Assembly: GCF_004345565.1 (NCBI RefSeq)
Contig: NZ_SLWA01000003.1
Location: 1-64,000 of the forward strand
Length of the DNA: 64,000 nucleotides
DNA from: Flavobacterium circumlabens
GTDB lineage: Bacteria; Bacteroidota; Bacteroidia; Flavobacteriales; Flavobacteriaceae
Direction: 5' to 3'
Shown here: in pieces, positions 35,518 through 44,573 of the stretch
Layout of the letters: each line of letters starts with the position of its first letter
How positions within the stretch are numbered: position 1 is the first letter of the stretch
Notes under the pieces: model-generated
Told to the model about the DNA's origin: nothing
What the model saw: the letters and a program-made list of their open reading frames with translations, nothing else
The model's database searches: none
Translations under genes and position numbers: made by a program

Positions 35518-36945
35518 TTACAATTTTACTAATCCCATTTTATGCGCTTTCTTCTGCATAAACTCAAAAGCAGCATCATACTCATTAGGGATTTCACCTT
35601 CTAAAATAGCTTCTTTAATAGCTTCTTTTAACATTCCGATTTCGCGTGAAGGTTTTAAATTATAAAACTCCATAATTTCTTCTCCCGAAATAGGCGGTTG
35701 AAATTTACGTACATGATCGCGTTCTTCGACTTCAACAATTTTCTTGCGTACGATTTCGAAGTTTTTATGGTACTTTTTAAACTTTGAAGGATTTTTGGTT
35801 GTAATATCGGCCTCGCATAATGTCATTAAATTCTCTACATCTTCTCCTGCATCAAAAACCAAACGGCGAACGGCACTGTCCGTTACAATATCCTGAGCCA
35901 GAACAATGGGACGCGAACTCATTATGACCATTTTTTGCACAAATTTCATTTTGTGATTTAAGGGCATGTGCAGGCGTTCGAATATTTTTTTAGCCATTTT
36001 TCCACCCAGAAATTCATGTCCGTGAAAAGTCCAGCCTTGTTTTTTATTGAAACGTTTTGTCGGTGCTTTTCCGATATCATGCAATAGAGCCGACCAGCGT
36101 AACCAGACATCATCTGTATTTGGGCAAATATTATCGACAACTTCCAACGTGTGATAGAAGTTGTTTTTATGGGTGTGACCTTCAATTTCTTCAACCTGGT
36201 TCAACGCGGTTAATTCAGGTAAAATAAGATCTAAAAGTCCGGTTTGATATAAAAGTAAAAATCCAACAGAAGGTTTTTCAGTCGAAAGGATTTTATTCAG
36301 TTCATCAACAATTCTTTCTCCGGAAATGATATTTATTCTTTCGGCATTTTTGGTAATCGCGTCTAATGAATTCTTTTCGATTTCAAAACCCAACTGAGTG
36401 GCAAAACGAATGGCACGAAGCATGCGCAACGGATCATCAGAATACGTAATGCTTGGATCCAGAGGAGTTTTAATGATTTTATTTTCTAAATCAGCCAGAC
36501 CATCAAACGGATCAGAGAGATCTCCAAATGTTTTTTCGTTTAAGGATAAGGCCAGAGCATTTATGGTAAAATCACGACGATTCTGGTCATCTTCCAAAGT
36601 TCCGTTTTCAACAAGCGGATTTCTGCTGTCAAAATTATAAGATTCTTTTCGGGCGCCAACAAATTCAATATCAGTATCTTCAAAACGCAACATAGCAGTT
36701 CCGTACGTTTTAAAAACCTGAACTTTTGGTTTTTTAGGAAGTAATTCAGATACTTTTAAGGCCAGTTCGATTCCGCTGCCCACCGCTACAACGTCTATGT
36801 CTTTTTTAGAACCACGGTTTAAAAGTAAATCCCGGACAAAACCACCAATCACGTAAGTGTCAACGTTGAGTTCCTGAGAGGCCTGCGAAATGATTCCGAA
36901 GATTTTATGTTGTAAAGCTGTTTTGTAATTTGTTTGTATAGCCAC
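35518..36945 (-). CDS. cca: CCA-adding tRNA nucleotidyltransferase with HD domain
   Basis: Catalytic features are YVIGGFVRDLLLNRGSKKDIDVVAVG (G-G and D-x-D), the DPLRMLRAIRFATQLGF motif and an HD domain (LLHDIGKAPTKR) near residues 285-300. It adds or repairs the 3' CCA of tRNAs. The start is uncertain: the frame is open to a TTG at 37002, but that TTG is part of a TAAATTTG -7 element, and there is no ATG. I take the GTG at 36945 (475 residues), which lies inside a repeat of the cacgaattcacgaatttt type. Confidence 0.9.
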   Translation of the reverse strand: MAIQTNYKTALQHKIFGIISQASQELNVDTYVIGGFVRDLLLNRGSKKDIDVVAVGSGIELALKVSELLPKKPKVQVFKTYGTAMLRFEDTDIEFVGARKESYNFDSRNPLVENGTLEDDQNRRDFTINALALSLNEKTFGDLSDPFDGLADLENKIIKTPLDPSITYSDDPLRMLRAIRFATQLGFEIEKNSLDAITKNAERINIISGERIVDELNKILSTEKPSVGFLLLYQTGLLDLILPELTALNQVEEIEGHTHKNNFYHTLEVVDNICPNTDDVWLRWSALLHDIGKAPTKRFNKKQGWTFHGHEFLGGKMAKKIFERLHMPLNHKMKFVQKMVIMSSRPIVLAQDIVTDSAVRRLVFDAGEDVENLMTLCEADITTKNPSKFKKYHKNFEIVRKKIVEVEERDHVRKFQPPISGEEIMEFYNLKPSREIGMLKEAIKEAILEGEIPNEYDAAFEFMQKKAHKMGLVKL

Positions 36946-36999
36946 GAATTCACGAATTTTAAATAGTACGTCTTGTTCCTGAAGAGAATCGAACGTCTG

Positions 37000-37007
37000 C
37001 AAATTTA
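37000..37007 (-). promoter_or_regulatory. -7 element of the CCA-adding enzyme gene
   Basis: The minus strand reads TAAATTTG. It contains the TTG at which the open frame begins, so translation must start further in. Confidence 0.55.
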
Positions 37008-37100
37008 CAACATAGAAAATGCCTATTATAATCTATTGCTCACTTTTTTGAAGAAATTTACAGTTTGAAGTGCATAATTTTATGAAATAAAAAAGGTTGC

Positions 37101-37179
37101 CACGAATTCCACGAATTTTCACGAATCCCTTTTAATTTTTTGACCCGATACGATTCGCGAAAATTCGTGAAATTCGTGG
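37101..37179. repeat. inverted repeat of the cacgaattccacgaatttt type
   Basis: Left arm 37101-37127 and right arm 37152-37179 are near-complementary. It lies between divergent cca and yaaA genes, and a short relative (36943-36961) lies inside the cca 5' end. Confidence 0.75.
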
Positions 37180-37246
37180 AAAAAAAAGCCTTATAAGGCT
37201 ATCAAACAAATCAATTGCAATACTATTTTTTTAGCAATTCAATTTG

Positions 37247-37254
37247 TATTTTTG
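37247..37254 (+). promoter_or_regulatory. -7 element of yaaA
   Basis: TATTTTTG lies 20 bases before the chosen ATG (37275). Confidence 0.55.
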
Positions 37255-37274
37255 GATCACTTAAAAATGCACAC

Positions 37275-38033
37275 ATGAAAATTGTTATATCGCCTGCCAA
37301 GTCCTTAAATTTTGAAAAAGAATTACCAACTGCACACTATACAGAACCGTCTTTCCTAAAAGAAGCACGTCAGGTTCATAAAGTTTTAAAACCTAAAAAA
37401 CCCTCTGATTTAGCGGAACTAATGTCGATTTCAGAAAAACTGGCGGATTTAAACTGGCAGAGAAACCAACAATGGAAAACGCCTTTTACACCCGAAAATG
37501 CGCGTCCTGCAGTTTATACTTTTGATGGTGATGTTTATACCGGTCTGGATGCGTATACAATTCCAATAGAAAAATTAGAGGTTTTACAAGACAAACTCAG
37601 AATCCTATCCGGGCTTTACGGCGTTTTAAAACCACTGGACCTTATGCAGGCCTATCGCTTGGAAATGGGAACAAAACTACCTGTGGGGGAACATAAAAAT
37701 TTGCATGATTTCTGGAAAGCGCCCGTTACCAAGTCTTTGAATAAAGAGTTGTCAAAAGGGGAGTTGTTTGTAAATTTAGCCAGTAATGAATATTTTTCTG
37801 CTGTGGATGTAAAAGCTTTAAAAGTACCTGTGATTACGCCTGATTTTAAAGATTATAAAGATGGAAAACTAAAAATAATCAGTTTCTTCGCTAAAAAAGC
37901 AAGAGGGATGATGGTGCGTTATATCATCGATACCAATGCTGAAACTGTTGCTGATTTAAAAGGTTTCAATTATGAAGGGTATCAGTTTGATGCCAATCTT
38001 TCTGAAGGAAATCATTTGGTATTTACGAGATAG
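37275..38033 (+). CDS. yaaA: peroxide stress protein YaaA (DUF328)
   Basis: From the ATG at 37275 the protein has 252 residues, the usual YaaA length: MKIVISPAKSLNFEKELP at the N-terminus, RPAVYTFDGDVYTGLDAYTI, LRILSGLYGVLKPLDLMQAYRLEMGTKL, VNLASNEYFSAVD and KKARGMMVRYII near the C-terminus. In E. coli YaaA lowers intracellular iron during H2O2 stress and binds DNA. An upstream in-frame TTG extension is rejected because it precedes the promoter element. Monocistronic. Confidence 0.95.
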   Translation: MKIVISPAKSLNFEKELPTAHYTEPSFLKEARQVHKVLKPKKPSDLAELMSISEKLADLNWQRNQQWKTPFTPENARPAVYTFDGDVYTGLDAYTIPIEKLEVLQDKLRILSGLYGVLKPLDLMQAYRLEMGTKLPVGEHKNLHDFWKAPVTKSLNKELSKGELFVNLASNEYFSAVDVKALKVPVITPDFKDYKDGKLKIISFFAKKARGMMVRYIIDTNAETVADLKGFNYEGYQFDANLSEGNHLVFTR

Positions 38034-38042
38034 GTTTTTTGG

Positions 38043-38225
38043 GAAGGTTCAAAGGCTCAAAGGGGCAAAGTTGCAAAGGTTCAGAGGTTTTTTTAGGGTC
38101 TGAGTTACTAATGTTTTTATTATTGCTTCAATAATTTTTAGGCTTTCAGTTTAGAATTTCAATAACCTCCAGCTTTAGCTGGAGATAGGATGTAAATCTG
38201 TAAAAGGGCTTTAGCCAAACTTTTT
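38043..38225. repeat. intergenic repeat cluster after yaaA
   Basis: Quasi-periodic AAAGGTTC/AAAGGCTC units (38043-38086) are followed by the small hairpin ctccagctttagctggag (38166-38183). No gene is visible. Confidence 0.65.
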
Positions 38226-38250
38226 ATTAGTCATTCTGAAAATTAAAATA

Positions 38251-38282
38251 AAAAGCCGGGTTCAATTAAGAACCCGGCTTTT
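38251..38282. terminator. bidirectional terminator between yaaA and the efflux operon
   Basis: The perfect 13-base stem aaaagccgggttc / gaacccggctttt with a 6-base loop, A-run and T-run lies between convergent genes. Confidence 0.92.
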
Positions 38283-38312
38283 CGTGTTATAAATCAATTA
38301 TTATAATTATTA

Positions 38313-39899
38313 TTAATGCATCGCATCGGCGGGATTAATCTTGTTTTTTGCTTTCTTGATGAAAAGAATAATCGGTATGCAACATAAGAACATAATTCCT
38401 AAATACATGAAAATATCGATGTATGACATTACTGTACTTTGTTTTAAAATGGAATAATCAATTGCCTGATACGTTTTTTTAAGCGCAACATCGGCACTGT
38501 ATCCTTTAGCCATAAAAGCTCGCTGCATTCCGGCAATACGTTGTTGAACGTCGTATCTTGCAGGATCAATGCGATTGATCAGATTAACTCTGTGTTCCTG
38601 ACTAAAACGGGTGATAAAAGTGGTAATGATTGCAATACCAAATGATCCTCCTAATTGGCGCATCATTCCGGTAAAAGCAGCTCCTTCACCAATATGTTTT
38701 CCTTTTAAAGTTGAAAGGGAAAGCGTGGTAATAGGTACAAAAAGTAATCCTAAACCGATTCCTCTCAAAATCAATGGCCAGTACATATGTTCTACACCGG
38801 TATCAGGTGTAATTCGCGTTTGCATCATAAAGGTAAAGAAGAAGAAAACTAAAAATCCTAATCCAACCATATATCCCTGAGGGACTCCTTTCTGAATCAT
38901 GTTTCCGACAAATGGCATCATGATCGCTGTTGTAATTGAACCCGGAATCAATAATAATCCGGCATCAGTTGCTGTCCATCCTAAAATAGACTGCGTGTAA
39001 ATAGGAATAATTAAAGTGGATCCATATAAACCGAAACCAAGTATAAAACACATGATGGTTCCAATCCTTAAGTTTCCATCCTTTAAAACACTTAGATTTA
39101 CAATTGGATGTTTATAAGTAAGTTCTCTCCAGATAAACAATACCAATCCAAGAACAGTAACAACACTTAGCGTAACAATCAGCGAATCGTTAAACCAATC
39201 GTCTTGTTGTCCGTGTTCTAAAACGAACTGTAAGGATCCGATAAAAGAGGCTAATAATGCAATTCCCCACCAGTCAACCTGATTTGCTTTTAATTTTTCC
39301 CCATATTTTGGACTTCTCACGAAAGTTAACGCCAGAATAGTAGCAATAATTCCTAACGGAATATTGATATAAAAAATATAAGGCCAGGAATAATTATCTA
39401 CTAAATATCCTCCCAATGGCGGACCTAAAGTTGGACCAACAATTACACCCATTCCGTAAATAGCCTGCGCCATTCCACGTTTTGCTATAGGATAACTTTC
39501 TGTAATAATGGTTTGTGCCGTTACAAGAAGCGCACCTCCACCCATACCCTGAACAAACCTAAAAGCTACTAGTGCCCAAATATTACTGGCATTTCCGCAT
39601 AAAAAAGAACAAACTGTAAATATGATGATAGAGGCCACAAAATAATTACGTCTTCCAAATTGCTGTGATAGCCAGCTCGTCATCGGTATTACGATAACAT
39701 TCGCAATTGCGTATGCTGTAATAACCCAAGCCACATCAGTCAAAGTAGCACCAAGGCTACCTCGCATGTCTGTTAGCGCTACGTTTACAATGGTGGTATC
39801 AACGATTTCAAGCAAAGCACAAAGTACTGCTGTAATCGTGATTATGACACGTCTGTAACCGTATTCTACTAAATCATCATCTCCTTGTGCTGCTGTCAT
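38313..39899 (-). CDS. emrB: DHA2 family MFS multidrug efflux transporter, EmrB type
   Basis: This 528-residue protein has about 14 membrane helices, the DHA2 family count. Motifs include LLEIVDTTIVNVALTDM (DHA2 motif D1 region), WLSQQFGRRN (motif A) and GPTLGPPLGGYLVDNYSWPYIFYINIPLG (motif C and following). It is the inner-membrane component of an EmrAB-TolC-like pump and is coupled to the hlyD gene by a 1-base spacer. Substrates cannot be predicted. Confidence 0.95.
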   Translation of the reverse strand: MTAAQGDDDLVEYGYRRVIITITAVLCALLEIVDTTIVNVALTDMRGSLGATLTDVAWVITAYAIANVIVIPMTSWLSQQFGRRNYFVASIIIFTVCSFLCGNASNIWALVAFRFVQGMGGGALLVTAQTIITESYPIAKRGMAQAIYGMGVIVGPTLGPPLGGYLVDNYSWPYIFYINIPLGIIATILALTFVRSPKYGEKLKANQVDWWGIALLASFIGSLQFVLEHGQQDDWFNDSLIVTLSVVTVLGLVLFIWRELTYKHPIVNLSVLKDGNLRIGTIMCFILGFGLYGSTLIIPIYTQSILGWTATDAGLLLIPGSITTAIMMPFVGNMIQKGVPQGYMVGLGFLVFFFFTFMMQTRITPDTGVEHMYWPLILRGIGLGLLFVPITTLSLSTLKGKHIGEGAAFTGMMRQLGGSFGIAIITTFITRFSQEHRVNLINRIDPARYDVQQRIAGMQRAFMAKGYSADVALKKTYQAIDYSILKQSTVMSYIDIFMYLGIMFLCCIPIILFIKKAKNKINPADAMH

Positions 39900-39900
39900 T

Positions 39901-40980
39901 TTATTTCAAATGTACGTCTACATCAACATTCATTCCCGGACGTAATAATTTTACTTTCTCAGGATCGTTTGATTCATCTAAACTAATTTTCACGGGTAAT
40001 CTCTGAATCGTTTTTACAAAGTTTCCTGTAGCATTGTCAGGAGGTAATAAAGAAAAACGGGATCCTGTAGCTGGTGAGAATGATGTCAAAGTTCCTTTGA
40101 ATTCATAGTTCGGATAAGCATCAACTTTTAAGCTCACTTTCTGCCCCACAATCATTTTGTTTAATTGTGTTTCCTTAAAGTTAGCAACAACCCACGCTTC
40201 AGTATTATTAATAATATAAAATAAAGATTGTCCCGGTTGTACCAATTGTCCCGGCTGAATATCAACTTTAGAAACCTGACCATCAATAGCAGCAGTTACA
40301 ACAGTGTAGGTAAGGTTTAGTTTCGCTACGTCCAGCATTGTTTTTGCTCTTTTAATATTAGCAGAAGCCACTTCGGTTTGTTTGTCAGAAACTTTAGATT
40401 TAGACTGAATTACTGATTTTTGAAAAGAACTTGCTCTTTGTTGCTGTTCTAAAACGCGTACCTGATTTTCAGCTTCGTCTTTTGCAGTCTGAGCCTGTTC
40501 AAATTGTTGTTTTGTAATCGTATGTGTTTTATACAGATTATTATAACGGTTAAAATCATTTGTAAGTTGTCTCAGTCTGATTTTTGCACTTTCGATAGAA
40601 CCACCTGCAGATTTCATATTGGCATCAGAAACAGAAATGCTGGCGTATGCACTTCCAATATCAGCTTTTGCAGCTTCGTATTGACCTTCAGCTCCTAAAA
40701 GAGCAGCATTTGCTTCGTCAATTTTTAATTGATAATCTCTTTTGTCAATGGTAAATAAAGTATCTCCTTTTTTTACAAAATCATTATCTTTCACATACAC
40801 TTTGCTAATATAACCGGATACTCTTGGAATAATCGGGTTCATTTTTTTCTCGATCTGAGCATCATCTGTTTCTTCATGAGACAAGGAGTGCATGTATTTT
40901 GTTATTCCGTAAGTTCCCCCCACTAAAACCAAAACGGTTAGTATAATGATGAATTTAGTATTTGTTTTTTTCTTTTCCAT
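39901..40980 (-). CDS. emrA: HlyD/EmrA family membrane fusion protein
   Basis: This 359-residue protein has one N-terminal membrane helix (about 10-28), a biotinyl-lipoyl-like half (VSGYISKVYVKDNDFVKKGDTLF), a long coiled coil (about 80-200), the second lipoyl half (DGQVSKVDIQPGQLVQPGQSLF) and a beta-barrel domain ending in LLRPGMNVDVDVHLK. It bridges the EmrB pump and TolC across the periplasm. It lies directly upstream of emrB and 12 bases after tolC in the operon. Confidence 0.95.
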   Translation of the reverse strand: MEKKKTNTKFIIILTVLVLVGGTYGITKYMHSLSHEETDDAQIEKKMNPIIPRVSGYISKVYVKDNDFVKKGDTLFTIDKRDYQLKIDEANAALLGAEGQYEAAKADIGSAYASISVSDANMKSAGGSIESAKIRLRQLTNDFNRYNNLYKTHTITKQQFEQAQTAKDEAENQVRVLEQQQRASSFQKSVIQSKSKVSDKQTEVASANIKRAKTMLDVAKLNLTYTVVTAAIDGQVSKVDIQPGQLVQPGQSLFYIINNTEAWVVANFKETQLNKMIVGQKVSLKVDAYPNYEFKGTLTSFSPATGSRFSLLPPDNATGNFVKTIQRLPVKISLDESNDPEKVKLLRPGMNVDVDVHLK

Positions 40981-40992
40981 GAGAGCTATCGA

Positions 40993-42321
40993 TTATATTT
41001 TAGAAAGATTGAATGATTGTGATAATTGTCCTGATACTGAAAGTAATTCGTAATATTTTTGAATAATGGCCGCTTTAGATAAAGCAGTGTTTATTTTGGC
41101 ATTAAGCTGTTCTACATCAGCTTCAACTAAATCATTAGTGTCAGATAAACCATTATCAAATTTGTCTTTTACAAGTCTGTAATTTTCTTCGGCCTGCTTC
41201 AGCGCTTCGTCATAAACGACACTTTGATTAATTGCCAGACTGTAATCTTCAATAGATTTCTGAACTTCCACTTTAATTCGGTCTGTCATAACAGCTTCCG
41301 TATTCTTCACTTCCAAAGCTTTGCTTTCAGCCTCACGTACATGAGCACTGTTTTTTAGAATTCCGGATAAGTCATACGTTAAACCAAGTCCAAAATTCAT
41401 CGCGTATTTTACCGTAATAAAATCTTTAAGGTCTAATGCCGTGTAGCCTCCCAATAAGGCAAGGGAAGGATAATATCCTGATTTTGCAATTCTAATATTG
41501 GCCTCACTTGCTTTTTGCTGAAAACGAATAGCTTCTAAATCTTTTCTGCTTTCAAGCGCCAGAGCATCTGAAGTGGGGGCATTGTTTGTTTTTAAATTAA
41601 AGAAATCAGCTTCGTTAACCTGAAGTTTTACAGTCGGATCTAATTTTAATAAAGTAGTCAGGTAAAAATTAATATTATTGATGTTGTTATTTGCTTCGTC
41701 TATCGATAATTTCGTTTTAGAAACCAATAACTGCGCTTTCAATAAGTCATTTCTTGGAATGATTCCGTTTTTTTCCAGTTCCGTAAAATCAGTTACACGC
41801 TGTTGCGCCTGTTTTTGATTTTCGTTTAGAAGATCCAGTGTTTTTTGCGCTTTATATAAAGCAGTGTAATAGGTAATAACACGTAAAGCAACATCCTCTT
41901 TAGTCTTCGCTGCATTTGCACTTTCAGCCTCATAAAGATTGTCGTAAGCTTCAATACTGCTTTGGATCTTAAATCCCGAAAAAATAGGGAGACTCAAATT
42001 CGCCATACCAAACATTGCGCGGTCCGGGGAAGCCATTGGTTCTGCACTTGCTTCGTCATTGTGCATGTCAATAGAAGCTTTTGTTAACCTTTGGTACTGT
42101 CCTGAAATTTTTAAGTCAGGATATTGGTTGTTTTTAACTGTTTGTAACTCATACTTTTTTGAGTTTACCTTAGTATTGGCAAGAGTAACTTCGTTACTTT
42201 TTTCCCAAGCCAGTTTAACGGCTTCGTCTAAGGTTAAACTTGTTTTCTCTTGTGCTTCTATTGATGAAATCCCGATAAAGAAAATCCCAAAGAGCATTAA
42301 TTGACTAATTTTCATAAACAA
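40993..42321 (-). CDS. TolC family outer-membrane efflux protein
   Basis: This 442-residue protein has a signal peptide ending near SSIEA and two outer-membrane-efflux-protein repeats built from long helices (LTLDEAVKLAWEKSNEVTLANTKVNSKK, LALESRKDLEAIRFQQKASEANIRIAKSGYYPSLALLGGY, FDNGLSDTNDLVEADVEQLNAK). It forms the trimeric exit duct of the Emr-like pump. The gene overlaps the 3' end of tetR by 17 bases (translational coupling). Either of two close ATGs (42321 or 42315) may be used. Confidence 0.95.
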   Translation of the reverse strand: MFMKISQLMLFGIFFIGISSIEAQEKTSLTLDEAVKLAWEKSNEVTLANTKVNSKKYELQTVKNNQYPDLKISGQYQRLTKASIDMHNDEASAEPMASPDRAMFGMANLSLPIFSGFKIQSSIEAYDNLYEAESANAAKTKEDVALRVITYYTALYKAQKTLDLLNENQKQAQQRVTDFTELEKNGIIPRNDLLKAQLLVSKTKLSIDEANNNINNINFYLTTLLKLDPTVKLQVNEADFFNLKTNNAPTSDALALESRKDLEAIRFQQKASEANIRIAKSGYYPSLALLGGYTALDLKDFITVKYAMNFGLGLTYDLSGILKNSAHVREAESKALEVKNTEAVMTDRIKVEVQKSIEDYSLAINQSVVYDEALKQAEENYRLVKDKFDNGLSDTNDLVEADVEQLNAKINTALSKAAIIQKYYELLSVSGQLSQSFNLSKI

Positions 42322-42934
42322 GTAGCGCTTTTATAGTTTGTTGAATGTGCTTTGTAAGACTGTTTTTAATATAATCGTTGTATAACTTTTCTGTATTTAA
42401 ATTTAAAAGTTCCTCAAAGAAAGGTTTGTTCATGTGGAAATGAAAAAAGGTTCCAATTATAGTTGGCGTAATAAGCGGAATGATAACATCTTTCCTGAAA
42501 ACACCTTTTAACTGACCTTGTGTAATAATACTTTCAACAGATTTTAAGTTTCCTTTTTTTAATTCTGTAAAGGCAGCCATGCTTTTTTCTCTGTTCTTTG
42601 AGTTTAGTTCAAAATGTAAAACCCTGAAAATTCCTTTGTTACAGCTAATTCGGTTAATGTAAATTTCAATTAATTTATTGATTTTTTCAATAGGTTCGAG
42701 ATTTTCCTGTAATAAATTTTCGAGTTGTAATTTTAAATCAGAGGTTTTATAGATAATTAAAGCTTCAAGTAACCTCTCTTTGGAACCAAAATAGTACGAA
42801 ACCATGGCAATATTTATTTTTGCATGTTTTGAGATATCCCGTATCGAAGTACCCTCAAATCCTTTATCTGAAAATAACTTTTCAGCAACCTCAAGAATCT
42901 GAATTTTTTTATCGTTAAATTCGAAGTTTGACAT
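42305..42934 (-). CDS. TetR/AcrR family repressor of the efflux operon
   Basis: A TetR-type regulator with an N-terminal HTH: ILEVAEKLFSDKGFEGTSIRDISKHAKINIAMVSYYFGSKERLL. I choose the ATG at 42934 (MSNFEFNDKKIQILE, 209 residues) because the frame's upstream TTG at 42958 lies inside a TAATTTTG -7 element. It is the first gene of tetR-tolC-emrA-emrB, and two palindromic sites cover the promoter, so it probably represses its own operon until a drug binds. The C-terminal ligand domain is variable. Confidence 0.92.
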   Translation of the reverse strand: MSNFEFNDKKIQILEVAEKLFSDKGFEGTSIRDISKHAKINIAMVSYYFGSKERLLEALIIYKTSDLKLQLENLLQENLEPIEKINKLIEIYINRISCNKGIFRVLHFELNSKNREKSMAAFTELKKGNLKSVESIITQGQLKGVFRKDVIIPLITPTIIGTFFHFHMNKPFFEELLNLNTEKLYNDYIKNSLTKHIQQTIKALLVYEN

Positions 42935-42955
42935 GGTAGTGTTTCTAATCGGGTA

Positions 42956-42963
42956 CAAAATTA
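42956..42963 (-). promoter_or_regulatory. -7 element of the efflux operon
   Basis: The minus strand reads TAATTTTG and overlaps the first TetR operator half. Confidence 0.6.
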
Positions 42964-42993
42964 AACAAGCGTTTAAATTAAACAGTTGTTTAA
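42961..42993. promoter_or_regulatory. tandem TetR operators
   Basis: Two 16-bp sites, TTAAACAAGCGTTTAA (42961-42976) and TTAAACAGTTGTTTAA (42978-42993), share the pattern TTAAACRnnYGTTTAA and have centres 17 bases apart. They cover the -7 element of the tetR-tolC-emrA-emrB operon. Confidence 0.78.
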
Positions 42994-43074
42994 TTTATTT
43001 TTAACACAATATTAACAGAAAACCATGTAGTTACTGTAGGATAATATTGTGTTAAAAATAATTAGAAAAAAGGA

Positions 43075-43378
43075 TTATTTTCCTGAAGAAAGCTTTTGAG
43101 GGTTTTGTCTGGTGTCAAAAATATTTGATACAACTACTATTTTCCTGGCCTCATCAATCCAATAGATAATTTGGTAATTTTTAAAAACTAAATACCTGAA
43201 ATCTTCGATTCTTTCAGATAAAAGTTCTTCTTTTTGTCCGCCATAAGCGTTTATTTCTAAGGATAGCGAACTGTCAATTATACCCTTTACTAAAGTTTGA
43301 GAGAATCTTATCCCGGCTTTAAATTTGTAATATTCAAAAATGTCTTCAAGTTTTATTTTATGCAAATTGAGTCCAATT
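43075..43378 (-). pseudogene. RelE/ParE-type toxin, 5' end apparently frameshifted
   Basis: The body LEDIFEYYKFKAGIRFSQTLVKGIIDSSLSL... YLVFKNYQIIYWIDEARKIVVVSNIFDTRQNP is a good ParE-type toxin, but the frame opens only at a TTG (43365) inside the first helix. Codons for N-W-T-Q-F-A, the expected toxin N-terminus, sit at 43361-43378 in another frame and stop at a TAA. A small indel near 43350-43362 would explain this. Its antitoxin gene upstream also carries an in-frame stop. It could alternatively be a rare TTG-initiated gene. Confidence 0.65.
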
Positions 43379-43384
43379 AAACAG

Positions 43385-43627
43385 TTAGCCCCATTTTTGA
43401 ATTTTAGATTTTAAGTCTTTTCCAGATACAATTCTTGCATTTCTGGCATCATCCAAGGATTGATCAATTTCTTTATTAAATTGTTCAATACTCATTGATT
43501 TCATTTCCGGATCTAAAAGTTTAACTTTTTGTTTATGAAGCAAGTTTTCAAGATCAATGACTATTTCTTAACTTTGAAGTCTTAGAAATTCCTGAACGAA
43601 AAATATTTTGCGGGCTTCTAAATCCAT
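43385..43627 (-). pseudogene. antitoxin gene with an internal stop codon
   Basis: Read from the ATG at 43627, 81 codons run to a TAA at 43385-43387, interrupted only by a TAA at codon 20 (43568-43570): MDLEARKIFFVQEFLRLQS, stop, then EIVIDLENLLHKQKVKLL and so on to SKIQKWG. The layout (small antitoxin followed at once by a ParE-like toxin) is that of a type II toxin-antitoxin pair. One base change (GAA to TAA would suffice) has disabled it. Confidence 0.7.
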
Positions 43628-43675
43628 GATAATTGATTTTATCAAAATGTACAAAATAATTCTAAATGTTGTTGC

Positions 43676-44437
43676 TTATCGTATCCCTCCAACAAATTCC
43701 GAAATTTTGCCCGAACCGCTTTCACTCAAATGCTTAATGAAAGCACTCCCGATAATAGCGCCTTTGGCAAATTTGGTCGCCTGATTAAAAGTCTCTTTAT
43801 TCGAAATTCCGAAACCAATAATTTGTGGATTTTTCAGATTCATATTTGCAATTCTTTCGAAATAGCTTTCCTGAATATTTCCAAAACCGGATTGAGAACC
43901 CGTAACACTTGCTGAACTTACCATATAGATAAAGCCATTTGAAACGCTGTCAATAAAACGAATGCGTTCGTCTGAAGTTTGCGGTGTAATCAAAAACACG
44001 TTTATGATGCCATATTTTTCGAAAATAGCTTGGTATTCGTCTGCATAAACATCAACAGGCAGGTCCGGAATAATTAATCCGTCGATGCCAATTTCCGCAC
44101 ATTTTTTGCAGAATGCTTCAACGCCGTATTGTAACATCGGATTGAAATATCCCATGATAATCAACGGTATTTTTACGCTTTCGCGTATGTTTTTCAGCTG
44201 ATCGAAAAGAATCTGCGTCGTCATTCCGTTATGAAGCGCCTGAGTCGAACTCGCCTGGATTGTTGGTCCATCAGCCAAAGGATCGCTGAATGGCAAACCA
44301 ATTTCAATTAAATCAACACCGTTTTTTTCCAAATCCTGAATGATCTGGACCGTATCATTTAAATCTGGATATCCGGCCGAAAAATAAATGGAAAGGATCT
44401 TTTTATCTTCTTGTAATTTTTGCGTTATTCTGTTCAT
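43676..44437 (-). CDS. trpA: tryptophan synthase alpha subunit
   Basis: A 253-residue TIM barrel. The catalytic Glu and Asp lie in VDLIEIGLPFSDPLADGP, and the phosphate-binding segments GSQSGFG and GFGISNKETF are intact. It cleaves indole-3-glycerol phosphate to indole and glyceraldehyde 3-phosphate and passes indole to TrpB. It is the last gene of the trp operon, separated from trpB by the AIG2-like and nitrilase genes. Confidence 0.97.
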   Translation of the reverse strand: MNRITQKLQEDKKILSIYFSAGYPDLNDTVQIIQDLEKNGVDLIEIGLPFSDPLADGPTIQASSTQALHNGMTTQILFDQLKNIRESVKIPLIIMGYFNPMLQYGVEAFCKKCAEIGIDGLIIPDLPVDVYADEYQAIFEKYGIINVFLITPQTSDERIRFIDSVSNGFIYMVSSASVTGSQSGFGNIQESYFERIANMNLKNPQIIGFGISNKETFNQATKFAKGAIIGSAFIKHLSESGSGKISEFVGGIR

Positions 44438-44500
44438 TTTATGTCTTTTTATTTACCTACCGAAAGGATTTTAAAACTTTATAGGTTTATTATTTTTTTC

Positions 44501-44559
44501 GCCACAGATTAAAAGATTCTAATGATTTTTTAATAATTTAATCTCTGAGAATCTGTGGC
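44501..44559. repeat. gccacagatt inverted repeat between trpA and the nitrilase gene
   Basis: gccacagatt (44501-44510) faces aatctgtggc (44550-44559), with AT-rich sequence between. A relative occurs near 63913, and half of one near 23003. Confidence 0.65.
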
Positions 44560-44573
44560 ATTCTTTTTCTGCT

